In this document: positions 30,993 through 38,893 of the stretch, in pieces | Layout of the letters: each line of letters starts with the position of its first letter | Position numbering within the stretch: the first letter of the stretch is position 1 | DNA from: JAFGCL01 sp964423835 | Lineage (GTDB): Bacteria; Chloroflexota; Dehalococcoidia; UBA2247; RBG-13-53-26 | DNA: 50,262 nucleotides | Direction of reading: 5' to 3' | NCBI GenBank assembly: GCA_964423835.1 | Contig: CAYRGJ010000024.1 | Span: 1-50,262 of the forward strand | Position numbers and translations under genes: made by a program | The notes under the pieces: model-generated | Told to the model about the DNA's origin: nothing | What the model saw: only the letters and a program-made list of their open reading frames with translations | Database searches by the model: none

Positions 30993-31430
30993 ATGGCTAA
31001 GCCCATGGCAATCGTCCGCAGGCTCCCGCTGGTGGTTGGCGTCCTCGTGGCCATCATTCTGGGCCATTGGCGAGGCGCCTCCGCGCCCACCGCAGGCGGA
31101 GCGAACTGGATCATGTTGACCGCCGCCCTGCTCATAGGTTTCCTCTACCTGGCCTACCCCAGGAGGGGCGCCTTCCTCTGCTCCGCCGTGGCCCTCACCC
31201 TGCTGGCCATCTGGGGCATAGTGGGCGGCCCGGGGCCCATCGGCGACGCATCGAAGCCACTGGCGGACAACCTTCTGGGGTTCGTCTATGGCTTTGGCCT
31301 GCTCATGGCCCCGGCGGCCATCATCGTGATCGTCAGAGCCGCCGTCTCCGTGCTGAGATGGGAGACCGGGCTGGCCTGCGGGAGGCACTCAGAGCAGGAT
31401 ACTCCGGCCAGGATCAGGGTGAGCCGCTGA
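30993..31430 (+). CDS. Small membrane protein of unknown function
   Basis: 145 residues. Four hydrophobic segments can be seen (about 10-27, 38-55, 60-80 and 95-118), followed by a short, charged, probably cytoplasmic tail. No motif or family recognised. The start is ATG 30993 with 'ggaaggcagg' upstream and its own strong promoter at 30909-30937. It is convergent with the MaoC-like gene; a shared terminator stem lies between them. Confidence 0.55.
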   Translation: MAKPMAIVRRLPLVVGVLVAIILGHWRGASAPTAGGANWIMLTAALLIGFLYLAYPRRGAFLCSAVALTLLAIWGIVGGPGPIGDASKPLADNLLGFVYGFGLLMAPAAIIVIVRAAVSVLRWETGLACGRHSEQDTPARIRVSR

Positions 31431-31467
31431 CGGCGCCGCCGCTCGCCCGGCGCTGACACTGCCTTCA

Positions 31468-31493
31468 AGGGGCGGGGATAGCGGCCCGCCCCT
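31468..31493. terminator. Bidirectional terminator stem
   Basis: AGGGGCGGG (31468-31476) pairs with CCCGCCCCT (31485-31493) over an 8-base loop, exactly between convergent genes ending at 31430 (+) and 31498 (-). Confidence 0.6.
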
Positions 31494-31497
31494 GCCG

Positions 31498-31953
31498 TCA
31501 AGACGTCTTTCTGAGGACCAGGGCCGTGATCTCCTGCTCCAGGACCGTCTCCCCCTTCTGGTTCCGCAGGGTGGTCACGAATCGCCCGATGCCGCGGTCG
31601 GGCTTGGTACGAGACGGGCGCTTCTCCACGCACTGGCTGGTAGCCACCAGGCGATCGCCGGGCCTGACCGGCAGAGGGAACTTGACCTTCCACTCGTTGC
31701 CCCCGATGATAGCCGCCCGGGTCTCAAACCCCTGCGCCAGCGCGGAAGCGATGGCCAGCGTGTAGGTCGCCGGCGCGATCAGGCCGCCGAGAGGAGAGCT
31801 CCTGGCTGCCTCCGGATCGGTGTGCATGGGCAGAGGGTCCCACTTCCGGCCGAAGGCCACCAGCTCCTCTTCCTGGACCACGTATTCCTTCGTGGACGTC
31901 CACTGCTCGTTCAGAGGTATGTCATCGAAGTAGAGCTCCAACATGCCGGCCAT
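31498..31953 (-). CDS. MaoC-like hotdog dehydratase
   Basis: About 151 residues. ATG 31953 is four bases after AAGGAGG; ATG 31956 and ATG 31944 are alternatives. It is a single hotdog fold of the MaoC/FAS1-like type. The active-site segment 'FGRKWDPLPMHTDPEAA' contains the conserved Asp and His (D-x4-H) of (R)-specific enoyl-CoA hydratases, and 'PVRPGDRLVATSQCVEKRPS' is the second family box. It probably hydrates or dehydrates an acyl-CoA in the cytoplasm. It may work with the acyl-CoA enzymes at 16-31 kb, but it has its own strand and terminator. Its own promoter was not identified. Confidence 0.8.
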   Translation of the reverse strand: MAGMLELYFDDIPLNEQWTSTKEYVVQEEELVAFGRKWDPLPMHTDPEAARSSPLGGLIAPATYTLAIASALAQGFETRAAIIGGNEWKVKFPLPVRPGDRLVATSQCVEKRPSRTKPDRGIGRFVTTLRNQKGETVLEQEITALVLRKTS

Positions 31954-32052
31954 CATGCCTCCTTACCCGGATAGAGTGACCGGGGAGATGGTACCAGCCG
32001 GGGAGCCAGCACAGCAAGGCCGGGCCGTGGGGCCCGTCCGGTCGTCGGGAGC

Positions 32053-33471
32053 CTATGGCCGTCGAGCGCGGACAGGCAGCGCCACCCGGAAGGTGCTGCC
32101 TTTCCCCGGCTCGCTCTCTGCCCATGCCTGGCCGCCGTGGGCCAGCACCATCTGCCGGACGATCGCCAGGCCCAGTCCCGCTCCACCATCCTCACGGCTG
32201 CGCGACTCCTCCACGCGGTAGAAGCGGTCAAAGACATGAGGCAGGTGCTCCGGGCTGATCCCCTCTCCGGTGTCCGCCACCGATATCAGCACGCTCGGAG
32301 AATCGATGCCGTGCGCCAGGTCGCGGTCAATCGCCTTCGCCGAAACGGCGATCCGGCCCCCGGCAGGAGTGTGCCGGACAGCATTGCTCATGAGATTGCC
32401 CAGCACCTGGTCGATCCGGGCCACGTCCACCTCCACCCGGGGAAGGCCCGGGGCCAGGTCCGAGGCCAGCTCGATTCCCTTTCCCCTGGCCGGAGCGGCA
32501 AAGGCCATGAGACCCCGCCGCACCACATCAGCCACGTCGGCTGAGGCCATCTGCAGCCTGAGCCGGCCTGATTCCGCCAGGGACAGGTCTCCCAGGTCGG
32601 CAGTCAGCCGGGTGAGAAGGGCCGTCTGCTCCTTGATGGCGTCCAGGTGCTGGCGGTCAGCCGGGAAGACGCCGTCCTGAATGCCGTCCACGGTGCCTTC
32701 GATCACCGTCAGGGGTGTGCGCAGCTCATGGCTGATGTCGGCGATCATGCGGCGCCTCTCGGCCTCTGCCGCCTCCAGGCTGCCCGCCATGGCGTTGAAC
32801 GAGCCGCCCAGGTCGCCCAGCTCGTCCTTCGAGCGAATGTTGACGCGATAGGAGAGGTTGCCTCCGGCCACCTCCCGGGCGGCATGGTTGAGCAGCTTGA
32901 CCGGCCGCACGATCTGCCGTATGAGGATGAGGCCCAGGGCCAGGGCCACCACTCCGGCGATGACTGCCACCACGATCAGCCAGCGGTTGGTCCGGTCGAG
33001 AAAGTCCTGTTCGCCGGATGCCACCGGCTGCTGTTGGTGCGACTCTCCTCCGTGCCCAAACCCTCTTCCACCCCGGGCATCCCCGGAGAACAGATAGATC
33101 TCACCGACGTCCAGGCCCGAGGCCGCCACCACCGTTCCGCCGCTGAGCCCCAGATCGCTGGCTGACTGCCCCAGCCAGTCCTGGCCGGTGTCACCCACCA
33201 CAATTCCCTGGCTGTCCGTCACTACCAGCCGCTCGCTCGAAGAACGCAGCAGGTCGGCCAGCACCTCGTCGATGCCACTCCAGCCCCGGTCCCGCTGATA
33301 GAAGGCGCCCAGCACGCTGGCCGCGCTCTGCACGTAGTTCTGGTCCGATTGAGACGCATACCGGCGGAATTCGCTGGATGTGCCGGCATTGGCCAGATAC
33401 GCCATCAGCCCCACCGAGACGATCACGACCACCAGCAGGGCTCCGGCCAGCTTCCAGTTCAGGCTACGCAT
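32053..33471 (-). CDS. Membrane sensor histidine kinase (BaeS-like)
   Basis: About 472 residues; ATG 33471 (or GTG 33474) overlaps the response-regulator stop. A transmembrane helix at about 8-28, an extracytoplasmic sensing region to about 163 with a Gly/His/Gln-rich stretch (135-150), a second helix at about 165-187, then HAMP ('VRPVKLLNHAAREVAGGNL'). The HisKA box 'DISHELRTPLTVIEG' has phospho-His near 249. The ATPase has N box 'NLMSNAVRHTP', G1 'DTGEGI' and G2 'GAGLGLAIV'. It phosphorylates the response regulator encoded just upstream. The signal is unknown, but the secreted Cys/Gln/Asp-rich protein upstream in the same direction could act in the same envelope response. Confidence 0.93.
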   Translation of the reverse strand: MRSLNWKLAGALLVVVIVSVGLMAYLANAGTSSEFRRYASQSDQNYVQSAASVLGAFYQRDRGWSGIDEVLADLLRSSSERLVVTDSQGIVVGDTGQDWLGQSASDLGLSGGTVVAASGLDVGEIYLFSGDARGGRGFGHGGESHQQQPVASGEQDFLDRTNRWLIVVAVIAGVVALALGLILIRQIVRPVKLLNHAAREVAGGNLSYRVNIRSKDELGDLGGSFNAMAGSLEAAEAERRRMIADISHELRTPLTVIEGTVDGIQDGVFPADRQHLDAIKEQTALLTRLTADLGDLSLAESGRLRLQMASADVADVVRRGLMAFAAPARGKGIELASDLAPGLPRVEVDVARIDQVLGNLMSNAVRHTPAGGRIAVSAKAIDRDLAHGIDSPSVLISVADTGEGISPEHLPHVFDRFYRVEESRSREDGGAGLGLAIVRQMVLAHGGQAWAESEPGKGSTFRVALPVRARRP

Positions 33472-34156
33472 CACGGTCTTCTCCCAGCTTGTAGCCCACG
33501 CCGTAGACCGTGATCACGTACCTGGGATGCTCCGGATCCGGCTCAATCTTCTTGCGCAGGTTCTTCACGTGGCTGTCGATGGTGCGCTCATACCCCTCAT
33601 AGGCCTCACCCTGGATACGGTCGAGCAGCTGCATCCGGCTGAAGACGCGTCCCGGATTCTCCAGGAGGGCCCGGAGAAGCTCGAACTCGGTGGCCGTCAG
33701 GTCCACCCTTCGGTCACCGACATGGACGGCGCGTTTCGGCACGTCTACGGACAGGTCCCCGGCCCTCAACACCGCCTGCGGCTCCCTGCCCGCGCGATAC
33801 CGCCTGAGCACCGCCCTGACTCTCACCACCACCTCCTTGGGATCAAACGGCTTGCTCACGTAGTCATCTGCCCCCAGCTCCAGGCCAACGATCTTGTCGG
33901 CCGTCTCATCCCGCGCCGTGAGCATGATTATGGGCACGTCCGACTCTTTTCGAAGTGCGCGGCACACGTCCCAGCCCGAAATCTCGGGCAGCATGAGGTC
34001 CAGGATGACCAGGTCGGGGCGTTCCCGCCGGGCCACCTCCAGCGCCGATCGGCCATCGTAGGCGGCTACCACCCGGTAGCCATCCCTTTCCAGGTAGGCC
34101 CTGAGGATCTCCACGATCCTTCGCTCGTCATCTACCACCAGGATTGTATCCGGCAT
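33464..34156 (-). CDS. OmpR/PhoB-family response regulator
   Basis: 230 residues. The receiver domain has acidic pair Asp9/Asp10, phospho-acceptor Asp53 ('LVILDLMLPEISG'), Thr in 'IMLTARDE' and Lys in 'YVSKPFDP'. A winged-helix DNA-binding domain begins near 130 ('VDLTATEFELLRALLENPGRVFSRMQLLD...RTIDSHVKNLRKKI'). The start is ATG 34156 with 'aggggga' in front. It overlaps the kinase gene by eight bases or more. It binds DNA after phosphorylation by that kinase; likely targets include its own operon and the secreted protein gene at 34263. Confidence 0.95.
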   Translation of the reverse strand: MPDTILVVDDERRIVEILRAYLERDGYRVVAAYDGRSALEVARRERPDLVILDLMLPEISGWDVCRALRKESDVPIIMLTARDETADKIVGLELGADDYVSKPFDPKEVVVRVRAVLRRYRAGREPQAVLRAGDLSVDVPKRAVHVGDRRVDLTATEFELLRALLENPGRVFSRMQLLDRIQGEAYEGYERTIDSHVKNLRKKIEPDPEHPRYVITVYGVGYKLGEDRDA

Positions 34157-34213
34157 GATTCCCCCTGCACGGCCTATGGGCCCATCATAACGCCGCGTTT
34201 GCCGGCCGTAAAT

Positions 34214-34242
34214 GGGGCAGGCGGAGCTAAGCCGCCTGCCCC
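34214..34242 (-). terminator. Hairpin between the secreted protein and the two-component genes
   Basis: An 11-base perfect stem GGGGCAGGCGG (34214-34224) / CCGCCTGCCCC (34232-34242). In the minus direction it lies after the stop of the 34263 gene and before the response regulator, so it should end or attenuate that transcript. Confidence 0.6.
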
Positions 34243-34262
34243 GGTGTTCCGCGACGATTCAG

Positions 34263-34688
34263 CTACGTGCCAGCCACCAGATGCTGGCGAGCCCTGGTCT
34301 GGTCCCGATCCCCGTCGCCAGTCTGATCACACGCCCGTGTTCTCAGCTGGTCCTGAGTGCAGTCGCCACCGGCCCAGGTCTGGTCGCCCGCCTGCGCCTG
34401 AGAATGCTCCCGAACCCGGGTGCCTTCCCGGGTAGAGGACTGGTTCTGGTTGTCCTCACCGGCCGCCCGGCAGCCCTCGGTCCTGGCCTGGACCTGGCAC
34501 TTCGCCACGCCGTCGCAGGAGCCGTCCCGGGCCCTCACCTGGTCCCGGCTGCAATCGCCGGCACAGGCGCAGGTCCCAGCGCCGTCTCCCCTGGCCGCGC
34601 CCGCATCAGACACGCTGGCGGCTACCACCACCGGCACGGCGATGGCGATGATCACGGCCAGGACCGCGGCTATGATCTTGAACTTCAT
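34263..34688 (-). CDS. Secreted Cys/Gln/Asp-rich low-complexity protein
   Basis: 141 residues. A Sec signal peptide at about 1-24 ('MKFKIIAAVLAVIIAIAVPVV', cleavage near 'VAA'), then a mature region built of loose repeats with Cys, Asp-Gln and Arg ('CACAGDCSRDQVRARDGSC', 'CTQDQLRTRACDQTGDG'). At least seven cysteines are seen. No known domain. The composition suits a disulfide-rich or metal-binding protein outside the membrane. A strong AAGGAGGT site precedes the ATG. It stands upstream of a BaeSR-type envelope two-component system on the same strand, separated by a hairpin, as accessory periplasmic or wall sensors often do. Confidence 0.6.
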   Translation of the reverse strand: MKFKIIAAVLAVIIAIAVPVVVAASVSDAGAARGDGAGTCACAGDCSRDQVRARDGSCDGVAKCQVQARTEGCRAAGEDNQNQSSTREGTRVREHSQAQAGDQTWAGGDCTQDQLRTRACDQTGDGDRDQTRARQHLVAGT

Positions 34689-34853
34689 GGTGTCACCTCC
34701 TTCCCCTTCAGTTTCGATCTTCCTCCATCAGCTTACGCCCCTGTTTTGGAGGAATTATGGAGAACTGATGGCTGTCTCATGTGAGAAGCCCTGGGGAAGC
34801 GGATGGCCATCAAGGCCCGAACCTTCGGAGCGGAGGTGGGCCACGCTGGTGCC

Positions 34854-36776
34854 TTACACCGGAACGGCCTCGGCCGGCAACGGATCGGTGAAAGCAGCCT
34901 GGAGCTCCAGCCCGTCCAGGGTCTCCTTCGCCAGCAGCCTTTCGGTGACGTGCATCAGCCGCGCCTTGTTCTCCACCAGTATGCGACGGGCCACCTGGTG
35001 GGCGCTGTCCATGATCCGGTTGACTTCGTCGTCAATGCGCCGGGCAGTCTCTTCGCTGTAGTCCTTCTCCTTGGGCGGGCCGAACCCGAGATAGGCCGAG
35101 GCCACCTCCTGGCCGAAGGTCCGCAGGCCCAGCCTGTCACTCATGCCATAGTCCGTGACCATCTTCAGGGCCAGGGCGGTAGCCTGCTTTATGTCGCTGT
35201 GGGGGCCGGTGGACACCTCCCCGAACATCATCTCTTCGGCGCTGTGCCCGGCCAGCAGGGTGGCCATGGTCTGCTGGAACTGGGAGACGGTGCGGAAGTA
35301 GCGGTCCTCGGTCAGCAGCCGCGTGTATCCGCCCATGGAGCCCCGGGCCACGATGGATATCTTGTGCACCGGGTCAACCTCCGGCAGCATGTAGGCCACC
35401 AGGGCGTGCCCCGCTTCATGGTAGGCCGTCCTCTCCTTGTCTTTCTGGTTCACCCTGATGCTCTTCCGTTCAGGGCCGGCTACGATGCGATCGATGGCGT
35501 CGTCGAGCTCCGTCACGCCGATGGCCTTCAGGTCGCGCCTCACGGCCAGGATGGCCGCCTCATTCATCAGGTCGGCCAGGTCGGCCCCGCTGAAGCCATG
35601 GGTCTGTCTGGCGATGGTCCCCAAATCCACCGACGGCTCCATCGGCTTTCCCTGGGCGTGTATCTTGAGGATGGCGGCCCTCCCGGCGGTGTCCGGCAGG
35701 TCCAGAGTGACCCGGCGGTCGAAGCGCCCCGGCCGCAGCAGCGCCGGGTCCAGCACATCAGGGCGGTTGGTGGCCGCCAGCACGATCACCCCGATGTTGG
35801 GATCGAAGCCATCCATCTCCGTCAGGATCTGGTTCAGCGTCTGCTCCCTCTCCTCATGGCTGCCGGGCACACCGCCGGCCCGCTGTCGCCCCACCGCGTC
35901 TATCTCGTCGATGAAGACGATGCAGGGCGCATTCTTCTTGGCCTCCCCGAAGAGGTCGCGCACCCTGGAGGCGCCTACGCCCACGAACAGCTCCACGAAC
36001 TCGCTGCCGCTGACACTGAAGAAGGGCACGCTGGCCTCGCCGGCCACGGCCCGGGCCAGAAGGGTCTTCCCGGTGCCCGGCGGCCCCACCAGCAGGACCC
36101 CCCTGGGGACCTTGGCGCCCAGCGCCTGGAACTTGCTCCGGTCCCGCATGAAGTCCACGATCTCTATCAGGTCCTGCTTGGCCTCTTCCGATCCGGCCAC
36201 ATCGGCGAAGGTGACAGAGGGCTTGGCCGCGATCTGCAGCCGGGCCCGGCTGCGCCCGAAGCTGAAGGCCTGGTTCTGAACGTTGCGGCCGGACCGCAGC
36301 AGGAAGTAGGCGACACCGACAATCAGCAGGAGCGGCAGCACAATCGAGAGTATGGCCAGCCAGGAGCCGCTGTTGGACACGGCGCTGGTGGAGAAATCCG
36401 GGGGCGGCACGAAGCCGAGCTCCTGCAGGTCATTGAGCTTGAGCGCGTCGATGTTGGTCACCAGCTGCTCGCCACTGTGGACGAGCACCTGGTTGCCATC
36501 GACGTCCGTCACGAACAGCGTCTGGTTCTCAGCCACCACGGCCGTCATGGTCATCGTGCCAGTGTTGCCATCGCTGTTCGCCTTCTGGATGTGGCCGCCC
36601 TGGGACAGGGAGATGGCCTGGCTCAGCGGGATCTGCGTGCCCGACGGGGTGGTGGGCACAACGCAGGACAGCAGGCTCATGATGCCCGCCGCCACCACTG
36701 CGGCCAGAAGCCGGCGCGCGCCCAACCCCGGCATGCCCCCGCCGGACCGCCTTGATACGCCCAGGAATCCGCTCAT
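34854..36776 (-). CDS. ftsH: ATP-dependent zinc metalloprotease FtsH
   Basis: 640 residues, normal FtsH length. Transmembrane helices at about 20-38 and 138-161 flank an extracytoplasmic domain. The AAA domain has Walker A 'GPPGTGKT' (231-238), Walker B 'CIVFIDEIDAVG' (285-296), and the second region of homology 'AATNRPDVLDPALLRPGRFDRR' near 334-355. The protease site is HEAGH at 453-457, with a later Asp ('TGPHSDIKQAT') as third zinc ligand. It removes damaged or surplus membrane and cytoplasmic proteins. The first helix ends in 'LLSCVVP', which weakly resembles a lipobox. The gene is alone on its strand, far from its usual tilS/hpt partners. Confidence 0.95.
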   Translation of the reverse strand: MSGFLGVSRRSGGGMPGLGARRLLAAVVAAGIMSLLSCVVPTTPSGTQIPLSQAISLSQGGHIQKANSDGNTGTMTMTAVVAENQTLFVTDVDGNQVLVHSGEQLVTNIDALKLNDLQELGFVPPPDFSTSAVSNSGSWLAILSIVLPLLLIVGVAYFLLRSGRNVQNQAFSFGRSRARLQIAAKPSVTFADVAGSEEAKQDLIEIVDFMRDRSKFQALGAKVPRGVLLVGPPGTGKTLLARAVAGEASVPFFSVSGSEFVELFVGVGASRVRDLFGEAKKNAPCIVFIDEIDAVGRQRAGGVPGSHEEREQTLNQILTEMDGFDPNIGVIVLAATNRPDVLDPALLRPGRFDRRVTLDLPDTAGRAAILKIHAQGKPMEPSVDLGTIARQTHGFSGADLADLMNEAAILAVRRDLKAIGVTELDDAIDRIVAGPERKSIRVNQKDKERTAYHEAGHALVAYMLPEVDPVHKISIVARGSMGGYTRLLTEDRYFRTVSQFQQTMATLLAGHSAEEMMFGEVSTGPHSDIKQATALALKMVTDYGMSDRLGLRTFGQEVASAYLGFGPPKEKDYSEETARRIDDEVNRIMDSAHQVARRILVENKARLMHVTERLLAKETLDGLELQAAFTDPLPAEAVPV

Positions 36777-36972
36777 GTGATCCCCGTCCCAGCCGATTCT
36801 GGCAGCGACGGGCCGCCGGTACTATTAGCAGTCTTACCTGCCCGCACCTTGTGGAGAATACGTGGTCGGCGCCGCGCCCGGCGGCACCCGGGGGAGGCCC
36901 GGCCTTTCCCTGTGCCCTCCGTGGTGAGAGAATAGGGGATGCGGACGGCGGACCGCGCATGGAGGTGCTTTC

Positions 36973-37800
36973 ATGATAGAGCTGCCCGAGGCCGTCAACC
37001 TGGCCAAACAGATGAATGAGACCGTGCAGGGCCGGCGGATCTCCAGTGTGACCGCGGCGCACACCCCCCACCGGATGGCCTGGTACTACGGAAACCAGTC
37101 GGACTACTCCGGCCTGCTGGTGCGCCAGAGCGTGGGCCCGGCAAAGGCCCTCGGCGCCATGGTAGAGGTAGAGGCCGGGGGCGCCCGGATACTCTTCAGC
37201 GAGGGGGTGGGAGCCCGCTTTCACGACCGCGGCCAGCCGCGCCCCGCCAGGCACCAGCTGCTGATCGAGTTCGACGATGGCTGCGCCCTGAGTTTCTCAG
37301 TCCAGATGTATGGCGGCCTGGGGGCCTTTCCCGAGGGAGGGCTGGACAATCCGTACTACGCGGTGGCCGGAGAAAAGCCTTCGCCGCTCTCCCCCGCTTT
37401 CGACAGCGACTGGTTCAACGGCCTGGCCCAGAGAGACGATGCGCAGAAGCTGAGCCTGAAAGCGCTGCTGGCCACCAAGCAGAGGATACCCGGGCTCGGC
37501 AACGGTGTCCTTCAGGACATCCTCTTCAACGCCAGGATGCACCCCAAGCGCAAGGTGAGCGCCCTGTCCGAAGCGGACCGGGCGGCGCTTTTCCGGTCCG
37601 TGAAGACCACGCTGTCGGCCATGGCCGCAGGCGGCGGCCGGGACACTGAGCCGGACCTGTTCGGCCACCCCGGAGGATACCGGACCATACTCAGCAAGAG
37701 CACCGCCGGCAGGCCCTGCCCGTCCTGCGGTGGAGCCATTAAGAAGGAAGCTTACATGGGCGGCGCCGTCTACTATTGCCCGAAGTGCCAGCTCCTGTAG
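36973..37800 (+). CDS. Fpg/Nei-family DNA glycosylase-like protein lacking the catalytic N-terminal proline
   Basis: 275 residues from ATG 36973 after GGAGGTG. It begins 'MIELPEAVNLAKQMN', whereas Fpg and Nei start 'PELPEV' or 'PEGPE' after Met removal. Pro1, the base-excision nucleophile, is therefore replaced by Ile, while Glu and the following 'LPEA' are kept. The helix-two-turn-helix ('LSLKALLATKQRIPGLGNGVLQDILFNARMHP') and C-terminal zinc finger ('CPSCGGAIKKEAY...YYCPKC') are intact, including the Lys/Tyr segment. It should still bind damaged DNA. A group of 'MIE(I/L)PEA' proteins is annotated as endonuclease VIII in many genomes, as far as I recall. It faces a heliorhodopsin gene. Confidence 0.85.
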   Translation: MIELPEAVNLAKQMNETVQGRRISSVTAAHTPHRMAWYYGNQSDYSGLLVRQSVGPAKALGAMVEVEAGGARILFSEGVGARFHDRGQPRPARHQLLIEFDDGCALSFSVQMYGGLGAFPEGGLDNPYYAVAGEKPSPLSPAFDSDWFNGLAQRDDAQKLSLKALLATKQRIPGLGNGVLQDILFNARMHPKRKVSALSEADRAALFRSVKTTLSAMAAGGGRDTEPDLFGHPGGYRTILSKSTAGRPCPSCGGAIKKEAYMGGAVYYCPKCQLL

Positions 37801-37938
37801 ACATCAAGCCGCGGGCTGGCGCCACCTCCACCCAGACGGCTGTTGGGCGCCAGGCGCCGCGCCACCGTGGCAGAGGGCGCCTGCATGGGCGCCCCGCCGG
37901 CAGGCCCGGGCTGGTGCACCGGCCGGCGCCACTGCTGC

Positions 37939-38715
37939 CTAATCCAGGCTCTCGGACACCAGCACGTTGGCGAACACCTGCCAGGCCAGCAGCGCCTTGG
38001 CTGTGAGGCTGAGCATGATGTAGGCCTTCTCCCCGAACAGGTAGTCCCGCCAGGGGCCCACCTTCCGGTACTGCAGCACCATGTTGACGGCAAAGCAGTT
38101 GAAGAAGACGAACAGCGAAACGATGATCCCGTAGACGAACCCCGGCGGCGAGGCGTCGACGCCCGGGGCCACCACGTATACCACGATGGCGACCCAGGGG
38201 ATGATGCCGGCAAAGCAGCCGAACCAGTAGGAGAGCCAGTTGGGCTTCCCCGGCTCCTCGTACTTCTCCATCAGCAGCCCGAAGAGGATCATGCAGGCGT
38301 TGATGCCGAAGATGCTCAGCAGGGCGGCGATGTCGCTGATGCCGCAGATCTGGGCGATGAGCACGATCATGATGGAGGAGCTGAAGAAATACTCGATCCA
38401 GCGCCCGTAGTTGCGGTTCTGCAGCAGGTTGCGCTTGTACCAGCCGAAGGCCGGACCGGCGATGATGAGCAGCGCCGCGGCCGAGATGGCCAGAAAGGCG
38501 AAGACCCCCCACCCGGTTGGTATGTCAAACAGGTGGTGGATCCCGGGCTCGCCGACCCCCGGCGGGCCTTCCATGAACGTGCCGATTACGGGTAGCGAGA
38601 AGTCATTGGTCAGCACCGCGACTGCGGCGGCCTGTGCGGCGAGGATCAGCCCGACGGCGATGTTCCAGATGCGCAGTCCGTTGAGCCGGCGTTCCGTGGA
38701 TGCGTCAGCGGCCAT
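37939..38715 (-). CDS. Heliorhodopsin
   Basis: 258 residues from ATG 38715 (GAGAGGAGG upstream); the open frame to 38784 adds no conserved sequence. Seven hydrophobic helices. The helix-3 block 'RWIEYFFSSSIMIVLIAQIC' and the helix-5/6 block 'GFVYGIIVSLFVFFNCFAVN' are heliorhodopsin signatures. Lys240 in 'LSLTAKALLAWQ' is the retinal Schiff-base lysine, and Glu108 in helix 3 matches the counterion (Glu107 and Lys241 in the reference protein 48C12). The N-terminus is cytoplasmic in this family, opposite to type 1 rhodopsins. Heliorhodopsins are light-sensing or signalling proteins with slow photocycles and no clear pumping. The nearest neighbours are a convergent Nei-like gene and a thermonuclease-like gene. 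No carotenoid or retinal biosynthesis gene is in the window. Confidence 0.93.
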   Translation of the reverse strand: MAADASTERRLNGLRIWNIAVGLILAAQAAAVAVLTNDFSLPVIGTFMEGPPGVGEPGIHHLFDIPTGWGVFAFLAISAAALLIIAGPAFGWYKRNLLQNRNYGRWIEYFFSSSIMIVLIAQICGISDIAALLSIFGINACMILFGLLMEKYEEPGKPNWLSYWFGCFAGIIPWVAIVVYVVAPGVDASPPGFVYGIIVSLFVFFNCFAVNMVLQYRKVGPWRDYLFGEKAYIMLSLTAKALLAWQVFANVLVSESLD

Positions 38716-38893
38716 GTTGAGCCTCCTCTCACTATGATTCCCGACCTCTGACAAATCAGGATAACGCATGCGACCCGCGCGCACAAGAGGATCCCCAGCA
38801 GGCCAACACGGGCTGAACGGGTCCGGCCGCGATCAGGGGGCCCGTGGAGGTCTGGCAGCCATCAGACGGGCGGCCCCGAGGGCCTGGCTGCGA

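Noticed and set aside
31999..32011. A fourth tRNA-end-like sequence (CGGGGAGCCAGCA)
   Set aside because: Only 13 bases matching copy 3, lacking the CT before it, and no island is visible here; likely chance in GC-rich DNA.
34803..36755. A 650-residue plus-strand frame opposite ftsH
   Set aside because: Antisense shadow of ftsH; the composition is His/Gly/Arg/Gln-rich without domains.
36776..36854. A lipoprotein signal in FtsH ('LLSC')
   Set aside because: The -2 residue does not fit the lipobox, and the segment is simply the first membrane helix found in all FtsH proteins.
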